From the NCBI RefSeq assembly GCF_014205225.1, contig NZ_JACHNB010000001.1, positions 8,103,501 through 8,167,500 on the forward strand: a stretch of 64,000 nucleotides of DNA, given 5' to 3'. The notes beneath the pieces were generated by a model that was not told the DNA's origin, ran no database searches, and saw only the letters and a list, made by a program, of their open reading frames with translations. Position 1 is the stretch's first letter. Each line of letters starts with the position of its first letter. Shown piece after piece: positions 51,161 to 60,140 of this stretch. Source of the stretch: Actinoplanes octamycinicus (GTDB taxonomy: Bacteria; Actinomycetota; Actinomycetes; Mycobacteriales; Micromonosporaceae). The translations under genes were made by a program, and so were the position numbers.

Positions 51161-51360
51161 ACCCGCCTCCGCCCTCCCGCTCCAGTCTCGAAGCGATGGC
51201 GGCCGCGCAATCCCAGGTACTCGACGAGACCGGCCGCCACCGCGCTTATGGGCGACAACGGGCAAGCCTCGCGATCGGGGTGAACTCCTGGTCACCTGCC
51301 CGCCGCCGCACCAGGAAAGGTAGGGCGACGGTGAGCTGATGAAAGGGAGAGTTTCTCCCC

Positions 51361-52581
51361 CTAGCCGACGTATCCCCCGTCGCCACCCAACCCGATCACC
51401 AACGCGAGTTCGCGGGCATCCTCACCGACCACGCCGGGCCGGTCGACCAGTTCGGCCACTGCCGCCCGGGCCACCGGGTGGTGCTTGGTGGTGTCGTGGG
51501 ACTCTCGCAGTGCCTTGGCCAGGTGGTAGAGCACGCCGACGTCGTCCTTCTGCGACCGGCGCTGACGGGCTTGCTCGATCAAGAAGAATGCTCTGCGAGT
51601 GTGGGACGGCAGCGTTCGCAGGGCGACCTTCTTGGCGGCCTGCTCGGCCTCCCCGAACCGGGCCAAGTCCGTTTCGATCGTCACCCGGTAGATGTCCACT
51701 GCGGTGACGCCGTACATCAGCCAGGGATGGTGGTAGGTGCTGCCGAGGCTGCGAGCCACGTCGGCCGCCGTATCCCAGTGCCGCCAGGCGGCGCCGGCCC
51801 GGCCCGCCTTCGCGTGTGCGAGCGCCAGGCCGAGGTGCACCTGCCCCCATACCGCGCGGGTGTCCGGTAGCTCGCCGGGTTCGAGCTGACCAAGCGCGTC
51901 GGTGAGGACGTCGACCGCAAGGTCGGTCTGGCCGCTGGAGCGGTAGAGGTGCGCGTAGTACCAGGCGGCGATCGCCACTGCGACCGGATCGTCAGCCTCC
52001 TGCGCCGCGCTGAACGCCCGGTCCGCGCTGAGCCAGGACAGTTGCTCGGCCGGCTGGTACGCGTTGAGCAGCTGCACCAAGTGGTACACCCGGGCCAGCT
52101 CGACACGGGCCCGACGCTGATCAAGGCCGTTAGCCGCCAGCACGGTGGCCCGGGCGACGGCGACCAGGTCGGGCAACACGCCAGCGATCGCGGTTCGCTC
52201 GGTCGAAGTTCGGTGCCAGGTTTGCCACGCCATGTCCACGCGGCCGACCAGCTCAGCGACGGGGATCGCATGGTACGCGGACGTGATCGGCTTAAGCAGC
52301 GCCGCGGTGACCACATCTGTTCCGGTCACCGCAGCCTTGGTGGTACTGCTCAGCGGAATTCCTGGAGTGCCGGTCAGGTCGGACAGGTCGTCGACGTCGA
52401 GGGCCTCGGCGAGATGGATCAGCATCGGAAGTCGGGGCTGCATGATCCGTCCGGTCTCCAGGTGCTTGACCCAGTCCGGTGACCGGCCGACCAACCCAGC
52501 CAAGACCGCCCGGGACTTGCCGGAGCGTTCGCGCAGGGCGCGCAGCCGCATACCGAAGAGGTTCTCGTCCGGACTGGTCAT
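51361..52581 (-). CDS. XRE-family regulator with TPR-like domain
   Basis: 406 residues from ATG 52581 after a GGGAGGGG site. The N-terminal HTH (residues about 8-62) reads LRALRERSGKSRAVLAGLVG, SPDWVKHLETGRIMQPRLPM and LIHLAEALDVDDLSDLTG. The remaining 330 residues are helical TPR-type repeats (SWLSADRAFSAAQEADDPVA, AIAAWYYAHLYRSSGQTDLA, WGQVHLGLALAHAKAGRAGA). This architecture is frequent in Streptomyces-type regulators that sense peptides or control development and mobile elements. It lies upstream of the overlap-gene chain on the same strand, with a 200-bp gap. Confidence 0.85.
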   Translation of the reverse strand: MTSPDENLFGMRLRALRERSGKSRAVLAGLVGRSPDWVKHLETGRIMQPRLPMLIHLAEALDVDDLSDLTGTPGIPLSSTTKAAVTGTDVVTAALLKPITSAYHAIPVAELVGRVDMAWQTWHRTSTERTAIAGVLPDLVAVARATVLAANGLDQRRARVELARVYHLVQLLNAYQPAEQLSWLSADRAFSAAQEADDPVAVAIAAWYYAHLYRSSGQTDLAVDVLTDALGQLEPGELPDTRAVWGQVHLGLALAHAKAGRAGAAWRHWDTAADVARSLGSTYHHPWLMYGVTAVDIYRVTIETDLARFGEAEQAAKKVALRTLPSHTRRAFFLIEQARQRRSQKDDVGVLYHLAKALRESHDTTKHHPVARAAVAELVDRPGVVGEDARELALVIGLGGDGGYVG

Positions 52582-53033
52582 GGGGTGCCCCTCCCACGGT
52601 CGATGCCTCGACGGTACCGCCCTGCGGCGCGCGCGAGGGGAGTGAATCCGTTCCGACGGAGACCAATGCCTATCATCCATGCTCGACCTTGCAACCCCTT
52701 GCGCTGCGATATCAACCGGTCACGAAGGATTGCACCCAGGTGCATCGCCGCAGTACAGAACTCGCACGGCCAGCAAGCAGAACCCCCGGTTTCCCACCCC
52801 CACGAAACCAACGGTTTGGCCTACGTCGTGTATAGGCCGGTCAAGGCCAGCACCTACCAGCCACGCGACGAGCCCACCGTAAAGGCGCCCGGACCGGTCG
52901 AAATCCTGCAGAGGCTGCCGGCCGTTCACCCGCACTACTCGTCTTCCCGGGCATCGCCTGCCTCGATCGCCTCAAGGCGGACTGCACCGCCGACCATGCC
53001 AGCGCCGGCTGAAGGTGCTCCGGAGGAATCAGC
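52582..53033. other. Intergenic region, nothing recognised
   Basis: About 450 bases between the XRE-TPR gene and the rightward genes. Several overlapping frames are open on both strands, but they lack ribosome sites and recognisable sequence. It must hold the XRE-TPR promoter. Confidence 0.35.
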
Positions 53034-53234
53034 GTGGCCGTCACCGATGCCGACAACGACCTAACCGCAGACAGCAGACCGACGGCCCGTCCATCTGCTC
53101 GTCGTCACTACCCGAACGCTGCCGCCTGGTACCCGCATGATGCGCAGCGTCAGAATCCGCAGCCGAGTCAGCCGACTCCGCAGCGGGCCAGACTAGGTAT
53201 TGCGAAGCCATTTCCCATCCCGGCAGCCATATGA
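53034..53234 (+). CDS. Small hypothetical ORF
   Basis: 66 residues from GTG 53034. The only support is a good ribosome site (GGAGGAA, 6-base spacing). The sequence is Pro/Gln/Ala-rich (AWYPHDAQRQNPQPSQPTPQ) with no known family. It may not be translated. Confidence 0.25.
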   Translation: MAVTDADNDLTADSRPTARPSARRHYPNAAAWYPHDAQRQNPQPSQPTPQRARLGIAKPFPIPAAI

Positions 53235-53336
53235 CGCATCCAGGACTTCCGGCGGCAACCTGTACCACCACAAACTTACTCCTATCTATTTCCGGGGTTG
53301 TTCGCAAGAGCGAACTCGGAGTACCGATGGGAGCCC

Positions 53337-53972
53337 ATGCGCCGTACCTGGCACCTTGTCGCCGCGATCATCACCGGAACCCTCGGCGCCGCGGTTATCA
53401 CCGGCCCGGCCGCCACCACCCCGCCCGCAATCCCCAGCAAAGCGACCGCGCAGAGCCAGCTCAACGCACTGACCGTCGCCGCCGAAGCCAACGCCGGCAC
53501 CTATGACCGGAACCTGTTCCCGCACTGGATCACCATCTCCGGCAGCTGCGACACCCGCGAAACAGTCCTCAAACGCGACGGCACCAACGTCACCACCACC
53601 TCCACCCGCTCGGCCACCGCCGGCAGCTGGTACTCCCCGTACGACGGCGCGACCTGGACCGCCGCCTCCGACGTCGACATCGACCACATCGTTCCGCTGG
53701 CCGAAGCATGGCGCTCCGGCGCCAGCACCTGGACCACCAGCCGCCGGCAATCCTTCACCAACGACCTCACCCGGCCCCAGCTGATCGCCGTCACAGACAA
53801 CGTCAACCAAGCCAAAGGCGACCAGGACCCGTCCACCTGGCAGCCCCCACGAACCGCCTACCGCTGCACCTACGCCAAGATGTGGATCACGGTGAAGCAC
53901 TACTGGGCTCTAAAGCTGCAGTCGTCGGAGAAGACCGCCCTGCAGACCATGCTCAACACCTGCACCACCTGA
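53337..53972 (+). CDS. Secreted HNH (GmrSD-C/DUF1524-type) nuclease
   Basis: 211 residues from ATG 53337. The signal peptide is TWHLVAAIITGTLGAAVITG. The mature domain is the short secreted HNH group: SWYSPYDGATWTAASDVDID, with the metal/catalytic DHIVPLAEAWRSGAS (Asp-His), then FTNDLTRPQLIAVTDNVNQA and KGDQDPSTW (Asn and His/Asp partners). Four Cys (SCDTRET, YRCTYAK, NTCTT) can form disulfides. It probably degrades extracellular DNA for nutrients or competition. No inhibitor gene is adjacent, as expected for a protein folded outside the cell. Confidence 0.88.
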   Translation: MRRTWHLVAAIITGTLGAAVITGPAATTPPAIPSKATAQSQLNALTVAAEANAGTYDRNLFPHWITISGSCDTRETVLKRDGTNVTTTSTRSATAGSWYSPYDGATWTAASDVDIDHIVPLAEAWRSGASTWTTSRRQSFTNDLTRPQLIAVTDNVNQAKGDQDPSTWQPPRTAYRCTYAKMWITVKHYWALKLQSSEKTALQTMLNTCTT

Positions 53973-54186
53973 GACCAGCACCCAGAGACGCATGTTGGCT
54001 CCGGGCGCCTGGGCTTCGGCACGACGCAGCTCACCGGCCCCGGCCACCGGGAACTGCCCGGAAGCCGCTGGCAGAGTGGTGTCGGTCCTTAAGCGGCTGG
54101 GGAACGATCGGTTCTCCGACGGCCCCGCCGTAGCACTCTCAACCCCGGCAGCCAACGATGCCCGGCCCTGCGGCACCTGGCCGGAA

Positions 54187-54585
54187 TCAGGCTCCGGCCG
54201 CCCCCGAGCGGTGAAGGTCCTGGACCGCGTTGCCGGGCATCATCGGCCGATACCCGGACGCGGCAGGCGTTCGCCACGCAGGCGGATCCTCGACCGCCGC
54301 CTGCAGCCGCTCGGCTACCTCGGCCACCACCTCACCGACCGCCTCGGGCTGCACCCGCTCGTACGCGCTCTGCTCGTCGCTCAGGTCGTCAGCCAGATCG
54401 GTGGTCGAGCCCGGTACGGCCTCTTCGAGGGCGCGGGCGATCCGCAGTGCGCCATGCGCGCCCACCTCGTACTCGCGGCAGGCGGTAGCGGTCGCGTCGA
54501 GCACCGCCGCGGCAGCGGCGACATCATCCCGGTCGGCCTGAACGGAACTCACCTTGGCAGGGTACGGCCGCCGACCCTGGGCCAT
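54187..54585 (-). CDS. Hypothetical acidic helical protein
   Basis: 132 residues from ATG 54585. A GTG at 54552 that overlaps an upstream stop as GTGA is an alternative, as is the longer frame from 54696. The core is helical and acidic: DDVAAAAAVLDATATACREY, VGAHGALRIARALEEAVPGS, EAVGEVVAEVAERLQAAVED. No family is known. The 326 bases upstream (54586-54912) contain only doubtful frames. Confidence 0.45.
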   Translation of the reverse strand: MAQGRRPYPAKVSSVQADRDDVAAAAAVLDATATACREYEVGAHGALRIARALEEAVPGSTTDLADDLSDEQSAYERVQPEAVGEVVAEVAERLQAAVEDPPAWRTPAASGYRPMMPGNAVQDLHRSGAAGA

Positions 54586-54912
54586 CCGGAGATCCGGCAG
54601 ATCCGGCTGGCGTCCGACCGCTCTCTGGTGAGCCGTAGCCGGGCGCCGACGAGACCCCCCGGCGCGGACCGCCTCGCGCAGCGACCGCGCCGCCATCTGC
54701 CCGGCGACCGGGTCGGGTCAGCCCGGTGCCGCAGTACAGCGCCAGCCAGCCGAGCTGAGCGACACGACGCGTTAAGCCGTCGGGCGACCAACCAATATGC
54801 CCCAGTAGAGGAGCGACCCCGGGGATAGCTCGCTCAGCAGCCAGCCGTCGTCCGGCCGCCCGGTCAGGGTGACCGTCCAGTCCAGCAGCCCCTCCGGCGT
54901 TGGTCCGCCATC

Positions 54913-55317
54913 ATGACTAGCGACAGGCCGACCTGCGGCTTCATCAACACAGCGCTATTAGCTTCATCAGCGGCGGTCGGCAGGATCGACGAGGCATGCG
55001 CCCATGGCCGGCAAGCCGTCGATCTCGCTACACGTACCGCCTCGGTGCGAGCGGTCCAATGCGTAGCTCAACTCCGGGCTGACCTCATCCCTTACGAGGG
55101 AGAAAAGATCGTCACTGAGCTGGTCGACTACATACACGAGGTGCTACCGGCCGCTGGTTTTGTTCGCGAGTTCGGGTGCCAGATGTCGCTGAGTTTCGGC
55201 ACCACCGAGATCTCACCTATTTCGATGTTCGCGAGTTTGGCTCCACCCCGACCGAGACCCTTCAGGCGTCGCCGGTCGGCCCTATCGTTCACGCAGGGTG
55301 ACGGGTGGCTGAGATAG
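54913..55317 (+). pseudogene. C-terminal remnant of an XRE-TPR regulator
   Basis: The frame reads CGFINTALLASSAAVGRIDE, ACAHGRQAVDLATRTASVRA and VQCVAQLRADLIPYEGEKIV, which is the last TPR repeat and end segment of Streptomyces-type XRE-TPR regulators. The HTH and most repeats are absent. After VREFGCQMSL the sequence turns arginine-rich, suggesting loss of the natural end. It is a scrap, not a complete gene. Confidence 0.55.
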
Positions 55318-55381
55318 TGCGCGCCTTGTCTGCGGCGGATCCGTGTACGTGATCATGGGAAGGGCAGCGGATCGGCACCGT

Positions 55382-56287
55382 TCAGCCGGTGGGTCGTGTC
55401 GGTAGGCGGCCGGCGAGGGCGTGCACCTCGTCGGCGTAGACGCTCCAGAGATCGCGGGAAAGGAAGTGGCCGGCGTCGGGCACGATGCGCAGCCGGGCGG
55501 AGGGCACGGCGGCGGCGATGTCCCGGGCGGCGCCCGGGCGGACCAGCGGATCCTGCGCGCCGTGCAGGACCAGGGCGGGTGCCGTGATCCTGCGCAGTGG
55601 GCCACCGGACCATGCGGCGCCGATCTGGCGGCTTTGCGCCTTGGCGTCGCGGAAGCTGGTGACCTGGTGTGCGGCCTCCTTGGCGACGAGATCGCGTACG
55701 TCGTCTTCGGTGATGCGCTGGCCGGAGGCGGCGAGGATCCGGGCGAGGGCTACGGCGAGGCCAAGGTCGCCTTCCGGGGTGGCGGGGTAGTGCAGGCGTG
55801 CGAACTTGACCAACGGCGCGACGTGCAGATAGCGCAGGACGCGCAAGCCGCGGGCGTCGCTGGGAACGGCCGCGGAGCTGGTCAGACTGAGTACCCGGCC
55901 GGGGTGGCGGATCGCAATGCGCTGGGCGACGAGACCGCCCATCGAATGGCCAAAAAGGTGCGCGCGTTGCCAGCCGAAGGCATCGAGAACGGCGATCGCG
56001 TCATCGGTGAGGTCCTCGGCAGTGTAGGCCGACGGTGAGCGGCGCAGCAGGGCCGCAACCGGTGGGCCAGTGTGCCGGGCGGCGGGCAGGTGGGTGGACT
56101 GCCCGGCGTCGCGCTGGTCGTAGGCGGCGACGTGAAAGCCGCGGCGGACCAGCTCGGCGGCCAAGCCGTCGGGCCACCAGAAGCGGGACGTGCCCAAGCC
56201 CATGACCAGCAACAGCGGATGGCCTCCGGCCCCGCCGAGGTCTTCGACGGCGATCCGGATCTCGCCGTTACGTGCGTACTGCGTCAT
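55382..56287 (-). CDS. Alpha/beta hydrolase
   Basis: 301 residues from ATG 56287 (MTQYARNGEIRIAVED). Alpha/beta-hydrolase motifs: oxyanion region LLLVMGLGTSRFWWPDGLAA, nucleophile elbow AHLFGHSMGGLVAQRIAIRH (G-H-S-M-G), Asp in LVLHGAQDPLVRPGAA, and His in IVPDAGHFLSRDLW. The cap region contains LHVAPLVKFARLHYP. It may hydrolyse an ester, lactone or epoxide. It is divergent from a TetR regulator with repeated operator-like sequence between them, so it is probably the regulated gene. Confidence 0.88.
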   Translation of the reverse strand: MTQYARNGEIRIAVEDLGGAGGHPLLLVMGLGTSRFWWPDGLAAELVRRGFHVAAYDQRDAGQSTHLPAARHTGPPVAALLRRSPSAYTAEDLTDDAIAVLDAFGWQRAHLFGHSMGGLVAQRIAIRHPGRVLSLTSSAAVPSDARGLRVLRYLHVAPLVKFARLHYPATPEGDLGLAVALARILAASGQRITEDDVRDLVAKEAAHQVTSFRDAKAQSRQIGAAWSGGPLRRITAPALVLHGAQDPLVRPGAARDIAAAVPSARLRIVPDAGHFLSRDLWSVYADEVHALAGRLPTRPTG

Positions 56288-56379
56288 CGTCTGCGGCCCT
56301 TCAAATTCGCGAACAGCGTACGCGAACACCGTATGCGAAGATGGGACGCGACGAAAGAGACGCGGGAAAGGAGCGGCAC
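56288..56379. promoter_or_regulatory. Divergent operator region, hydrolase/TetR
   Basis: Within 92 bases there are the palindrome TTCGCGAA (56306-56313) and two direct repeats CGTACGCGAA (56317-56326) and CGTATGCGAA (56330-56339), spaced 13 bp. This is a pattern suited to a dimeric TetR protein covering both promoters. An AAAGGAG ribosome site precedes the TetR GTG. Confidence 0.6.
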
Positions 56380-57063
56380 GTGACCGGGCACCAGGAACCG
56401 GTGATCTGGCTACGCCGGGAACGCGCCGCGGGCGGCAGACCGGCCGAACGCAGCCGCGCCGAGATCACCGCGGCCGCGGTACGGCTGGCGGACCAAGAGG
56501 GCCTGGAAGCCGTTTCGATGCGGCGCGTCGCCGGTCTACTCGGCACCGGGGCGGCGTCGCTGTACCGGTACGTCGCCACCCGCGACGACCTGCTCGACCT
56601 GATGATCGACAGCACGGCCACCGAGTACCAGTTGGTCGCGCCCAGCGGCGACTGGCAGACCGACCTGCTCGCCCTCGCCCGGCAGGCCCGCGACATCATG
56701 CGCCGGCACCGATGGCTGCCCGCCCTAGTCATCGGCCGACCGGCGCTGGGACCACACGGGACCGATTTGCTCGAGCACGTTCTCGAAATCCTCGACGACC
56801 ATCCCGCCGAGCCGGCCCGCAAACTCGAAGCGTTCGCCCTCCTCAGCGGCGTGACCGCGCTGTTCGTCCAGAGCGAGACGGCCGCCACCAGCGCCGCACG
56901 CCATAGCGCATACCTCCGCCACGCCGCCGCATCGGGGCACCACCCGCACATCGCCGCCCTGGTCGCCGCCACCCCGAGCAAGCCACAGCCGTCGGAGCCT
57001 TTCGCCACCGTGCTCGCCGGCGCCCTGGCCGGCGTGCTCGGCTCTCCAACGGATCACGTTTGA
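56380..57063 (+). CDS. TetR-family transcriptional regulator
   Basis: 227 residues from GTG 56380, chosen for the AAAGGAG site 7 bases upstream. The N-terminal HTH reads RSRAEITAAAVRLADQEGLE, AVSMRRVAGLLGTGAASLYR and YVATRDDLLDLMIDS. The C-terminal ligand domain is helical (WQTDLLALARQARDIMRRHR, LEAFALLSGVTALFVQ). It begins with a WLRRERAAGGRPAERSR stretch typical of one actinobacterial TetR subgroup with an N-terminal extension. It is divergent from the alpha/beta hydrolase, which it probably represses. After it lie about 300 bases with no gene. Confidence 0.88.
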   Translation: MTGHQEPVIWLRRERAAGGRPAERSRAEITAAAVRLADQEGLEAVSMRRVAGLLGTGAASLYRYVATRDDLLDLMIDSTATEYQLVAPSGDWQTDLLALARQARDIMRRHRWLPALVIGRPALGPHGTDLLEHVLEILDDHPAEPARKLEAFALLSGVTALFVQSETAATSAARHSAYLRHAAASGHHPHIAALVAATPSKPQPSEPFATVLAGALAGVLGSPTDHV

Positions 57064-57361
57064 CATAGGACACAGCAGCTCACCGAGGCACGCACCGCAG
57101 ACCTGTCCAACCCGTTACCGGATATCCGCACATCGGACCCGCGCACCCGCGCGCCGCGTGGCTTCATGATCGCTTGCACGCAGCGTGAGCCGGCTCCTAA
57201 GGAACCGTCGGTGCCGCCCGCCGGGCAAGACCCGCAAGTGGTGCCGGTTCTCACGAATATTGCCGCGATCGGTGCCGGCAGAGTGGTGCCAAAAGTCGTG
57301 AACATCTGGCGCCCAAACTCGCGGACGAAGCCGGGCCGCTATCTGACTCGCGTACGGCAGA

Positions 57362-57930
57362 TCAGCCCGCAAGGTGTTCAAGGTAGAACTCGAGCTCGGC
57401 CTCCAGCACCTCCGCTGCGGCCTGCTGAGCTGACAGCGAGTGGCGAGCGCTGACGACAAGTAGTCGGTGCGCAGCACCACGAGCCTCCAAAGCGTCAGCG
57501 AGTTGGCTCACCTCGCTCAGCGGAGCGACGTGGTCGTCACTCCCGTGGATCAGCAACACCGGCCGCTCGATCCAGTCGGCTCGCACGGCGCCCGCTGGAC
57601 CGGTCAGTTCAGCGGCATGCGGTCGTTGCCAGCGCGGCGCGGCCCGTTGCCACCGGTGCGGATCGATGATTGCCGAGCGCGCCACAGCGCCTGAGAAGAC
57701 CGATCGCCGCGACACAGCCTGCAGAGCGGTGTACCCGCCGGCGCTGGCACCGGTGATGAACACTTGCCCGGCCCCAGTACGCCCTGATGCGATTAGATAC
57801 TCGGCTACAGCGGCGCAGTCCTCCACGTCCGCCGTCCCCATCGCCCGTAGAGGCCACGGCGGAACTCGCGTCCGTAGCCCGAACTGCCGCTGATTGGCTC
57901 GTAGGCAAAGTCAACCCGTCTCTCTCGGTA
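57362..57930 (-). pseudogene. S9 prolyl-oligopeptidase C-terminal remnant, frameshifted
   Basis: From 57841 to 57362 a clean frame gives the peptidase core: VEDCAAVAEYLIASGRTGAG, QVFITGASAGGYTALQAVSR with the catalytic Ser, RPVLLIHGSDDHVAPLSEVS with Asp, and VVSARHSLSAQQAA with a candidate catalytic His. Immediately upstream the expected ISGSSGYGREFRRGLYGRWG appears in another frame; joining it to GTADVED needs one extra base near 57838. The 400-residue propeller domain is missing. It is a truncated, frameshifted relic. Confidence 0.7.
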
Positions 57931-58420
57931 GATTCGATGGGTCCGGACCCCGTGTCGCCGGCCACCTCACAGGATCGGCGTCGATCTAATCCCCCGACCG
58001 CCCCCAGATGGCAACGAGCGCGGGAGCCGCTCCAGGCTGGCCCATATCCAGCGAGGCCCTTGCGGGGATCTCTGTAGGCCGCCTCGAACTGCTCCCGCGT
58101 CGGAGCCTTCATGCCCAGTAACGCCGACACCTCTTGGGGCCTCAACAGCCGCAGCGTGCCGAAGCTATCGGAATCCTCCGAGGCGACTACGCGCAGTATG
58201 TCAAGGATGGAATGCGTCCCTGTATCGCCAGCACCAGAGCTGGCGCGGAGGTATTCGAGGTTTACAGGCCTGGCCGGTTCCCAGCTGTCGCTCTCCTCAT
58301 ACGCCGGCGATCCCGGCTTCCGCGCCGCGACGTTCGCGGTGATCGATTCGAGGCGGCAACGCCTACCGGGTTGCCGGCCGAGCCGGTCGCAGTCGGCGTC
58401 GTGCTGCTGTGCCCCACCGA
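57931..58420 (-). other. Open frame of uncertain coding status
   Basis: The minus-strand frame running through this stretch, without a clear start, reads protein-like sequence (LESITANVAARKPGSPAYEE, DILRVVASEDSDSFGTLRLL, RPQEVSALLGMKAPTREQFE). It could be a separate decayed gene between the MFS gene and the peptidase relic. I know no family. A TTG at 58145 is the first conventional start. Confidence 0.25.
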
Positions 58421-58442
58421 GCCGGGACCCAGCGGGACGGCG

Positions 58443-59633
58443 TCACCGGGCCGGCTCGGGTTCGGCCTCGGCGCGTTCCTCTGCCGGCCAGCGGATCGGC
58501 GCCAGCACGGCGGCCAGCATCAGCGTGGCCAGCACGACCACTCCCATCCCCCAGACCAGCCCGGCCCGGTGCGCGACGAAACCGATCACCGGCGGCCCGG
58601 CCAGCAGACCGGCGGTTCCCGCCGACGCCACCAGGCTGAGCGTTCGCGAGCCGGCCCGGGCCGCGGCGACGTAGAGGCACGGTGTCACGGCCGCCATGCC
58701 GAGCCCGACGCAGGCGAACCCGGCCAGCGCGGTGATCAGGCCACCGAGCACCAACGCGGCGCCGAGTCCACCGGCGGCCACCACGGCACCGGCCAGCACC
58801 ACCCGCTTGTCGCCCCACCGCCGCCGCCACCGGTCGGCGAACACCCTGGCGACCAGCATCACCGCGGACACCACGGCGACCCCGAGCGGCGCCAGCTGCG
58901 GGGCGGTGTGCACCACGTCGCGCAGGTAGAGCGCCGACCAGTCGTTCATGGCACCCTCGGTCAGCTCGCCGAGCACCATCGCCGCGCTCAGCGTCAGGGT
59001 CAGCAGGGAGGGGACGAGCCAGCGCCGGCGTTCCCGGTCGCCGGTGGCGGGCCGTACCGCCTGAGCCTCCGCGGGGAGCAGGCCGGTCCGCGCGGCGGCC
59101 AGCAACAGCAGCAGGATCAGACCGGCGAGCAGAAAGTGCACCGGCAGGGCCCGGCTCAGCGTGGTCACCGCCGCAGCGACCAGCGCGGCGGCGAGCACTC
59201 CCCCGCTGAAGACCGCGTGCAGCCCGGCCATCGCCGTTCTGTCATAGCGGGTCTCCAGCGCGGCCGCCTGGGCGTTCATGGCCACGTTCAGGCAGGCGAC
59301 GGCGACCCCGTCGGCGAGCAGGATCGCCACGGCGACCGGGAACGTCCCGGCCGCGGGCAACGCGGCCAGCACGGCGAGCAGGGCCACCGCCGCAAGGCGG
59401 GCCAGGCGATCGGAGCCCAGCCGCCGGATCAGCCAGGCGACGGCGGCGAACGAGACGGCCGCACCGGCTCCGGGCGCCAGCAGCAGCAAGCCGACCCGCT
59501 GCTCGTCCAGGCTCAGGCGGTCGCGCAGCTCGGGGACTCGCGACACCCAGGTGCCGTACTGAAAACCGAGAAAGCAGAAAAGCGCGCCGATCGCGATCCG
59601 CGATCGGTGGAACGGATCACTGACGAAAGACAT
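58443..59633 (-). CDS. MFS transporter (YbjJ/fucose-permease-like)
   Basis: 396 residues with about twelve hydrophobic helices. It begins SRIAIGALFCFLGFQYGTWV, then SRVPELRDRLSLDEQRVGLL, the pattern of the YbjJ-like branch. The central loop is GDRERRRWLVPSLLTLTLSA, and EGAMNDWSALYLRDVVH is typical of the second half. It ends PAEERAEAEPEPAR. It is the last gene of the minus-strand cluster and follows the GNAT gene by 6 bp, so it probably exports the cluster's product or gives self-resistance. Confidence 0.88.
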   Translation of the reverse strand: MSFVSDPFHRSRIAIGALFCFLGFQYGTWVSRVPELRDRLSLDEQRVGLLLLAPGAGAAVSFAAVAWLIRRLGSDRLARLAAVALLAVLAALPAAGTFPVAVAILLADGVAVACLNVAMNAQAAALETRYDRTAMAGLHAVFSGGVLAAALVAAAVTTLSRALPVHFLLAGLILLLLLAAARTGLLPAEAQAVRPATGDRERRRWLVPSLLTLTLSAAMVLGELTEGAMNDWSALYLRDVVHTAPQLAPLGVAVVSAVMLVARVFADRWRRRWGDKRVVLAGAVVAAGGLGAALVLGGLITALAGFACVGLGMAAVTPCLYVAAARAGSRTLSLVASAGTAGLLAGPPVIGFVAHRAGLVWGMGVVVLATLMLAAVLAPIRWPAEERAEAEPEPAR

Positions 59634-59639
59634 CCCGGT

Positions 59640-60140
59640 TCAGCCCTCCCTGTCCAGGTGGCGGGTCATGTAGGTGGCCGGCGCGCGGTAACCGGGTGCG
59701 AGCGGCACGCCCGGCCGGGCGACGAAGCCCCGGTTCTGCCAGAACCGGCGGCTCTGCCCCACCGCCACCAGGGAGATCTCCGTGCACGCGCGGTCCCGGC
59801 CACGCCGCACCAGGCGATCGAGCAGCAGCCCGCCCAGCCCCCGGCCGCGCCACCGGGTATCGGTCACCAGGTCGTGCAGGTGCAGGTTGGCCGACTCGTG
59901 CGCGGCCGTCTCGGGGTGGATGAGATCCGGGCAGCCGCCCGGCGGGTAGGGCAGCGCGATCAGATATCCGGCCAGCTCACCGCCGATCTCGGCGACCATC
60001 GAGGTGGCCGGCGAGGTCGCGGCCCGCGATCGCAGCACTGCCGGATTCTCCGATAGCCCCAGTTTTCGGTACGCCTGCCGCTCCAGCTCCACGATGCCCG
60101 CCCAGTCGGCCTCGGCGATCTGCCTGACGATGGGTGTCAT
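59640..60140 (-). CDS. GNAT-family acetyltransferase of the cluster
   Basis: 166 residues from ATG 60140, overlapping the decarboxylase stop as ATGA. GNAT motifs: DWAGIVELERQAYRKLGLSE, SMVAEIGGELAGYLIALPYP, LHLHDLVTDTRWRGRGLGGL with the acetyl-CoA loop R-G-R-G-L-G, then FWQNRGFVARPGVP. It would acylate an amine, for instance the one produced by the neighbouring decarboxylase. The tight coupling makes it part of the same pathway. Confidence 0.88.
   Translation of the reverse strand: MTPIVRQIAEADWAGIVELERQAYRKLGLSENPAVLRSRAATSPATSMVAEIGGELAGYLIALPYPPGGCPDLIHPETAAHESANLHLHDLVTDTRWRGRGLGGLLLDRLVRRGRDRACTEISLVAVGQSRRFWQNRGFVARPGVPLAPGYRAPATYMTRHLDREG

Noticed and set aside
33906..52581. Calling the island an actinomycete integrative conjugative element
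   Set aside because: No integrase, FtsK-like transfer protein or replication initiator is visible, so the label would outrun the evidence.
54549..54791. 80-residue minus-strand frame overlapping the start of the acidic helical protein
   Set aside because: Its GTGA overlap with a possible start is suggestive, but the sequence is Arg-rich and another frame covers the same bases equally well.
58134..60056. 640-residue plus-strand frame opposite the MFS gene
   Set aside because: Same shadow type; the MFS protein on the minus strand has normal membrane helices.
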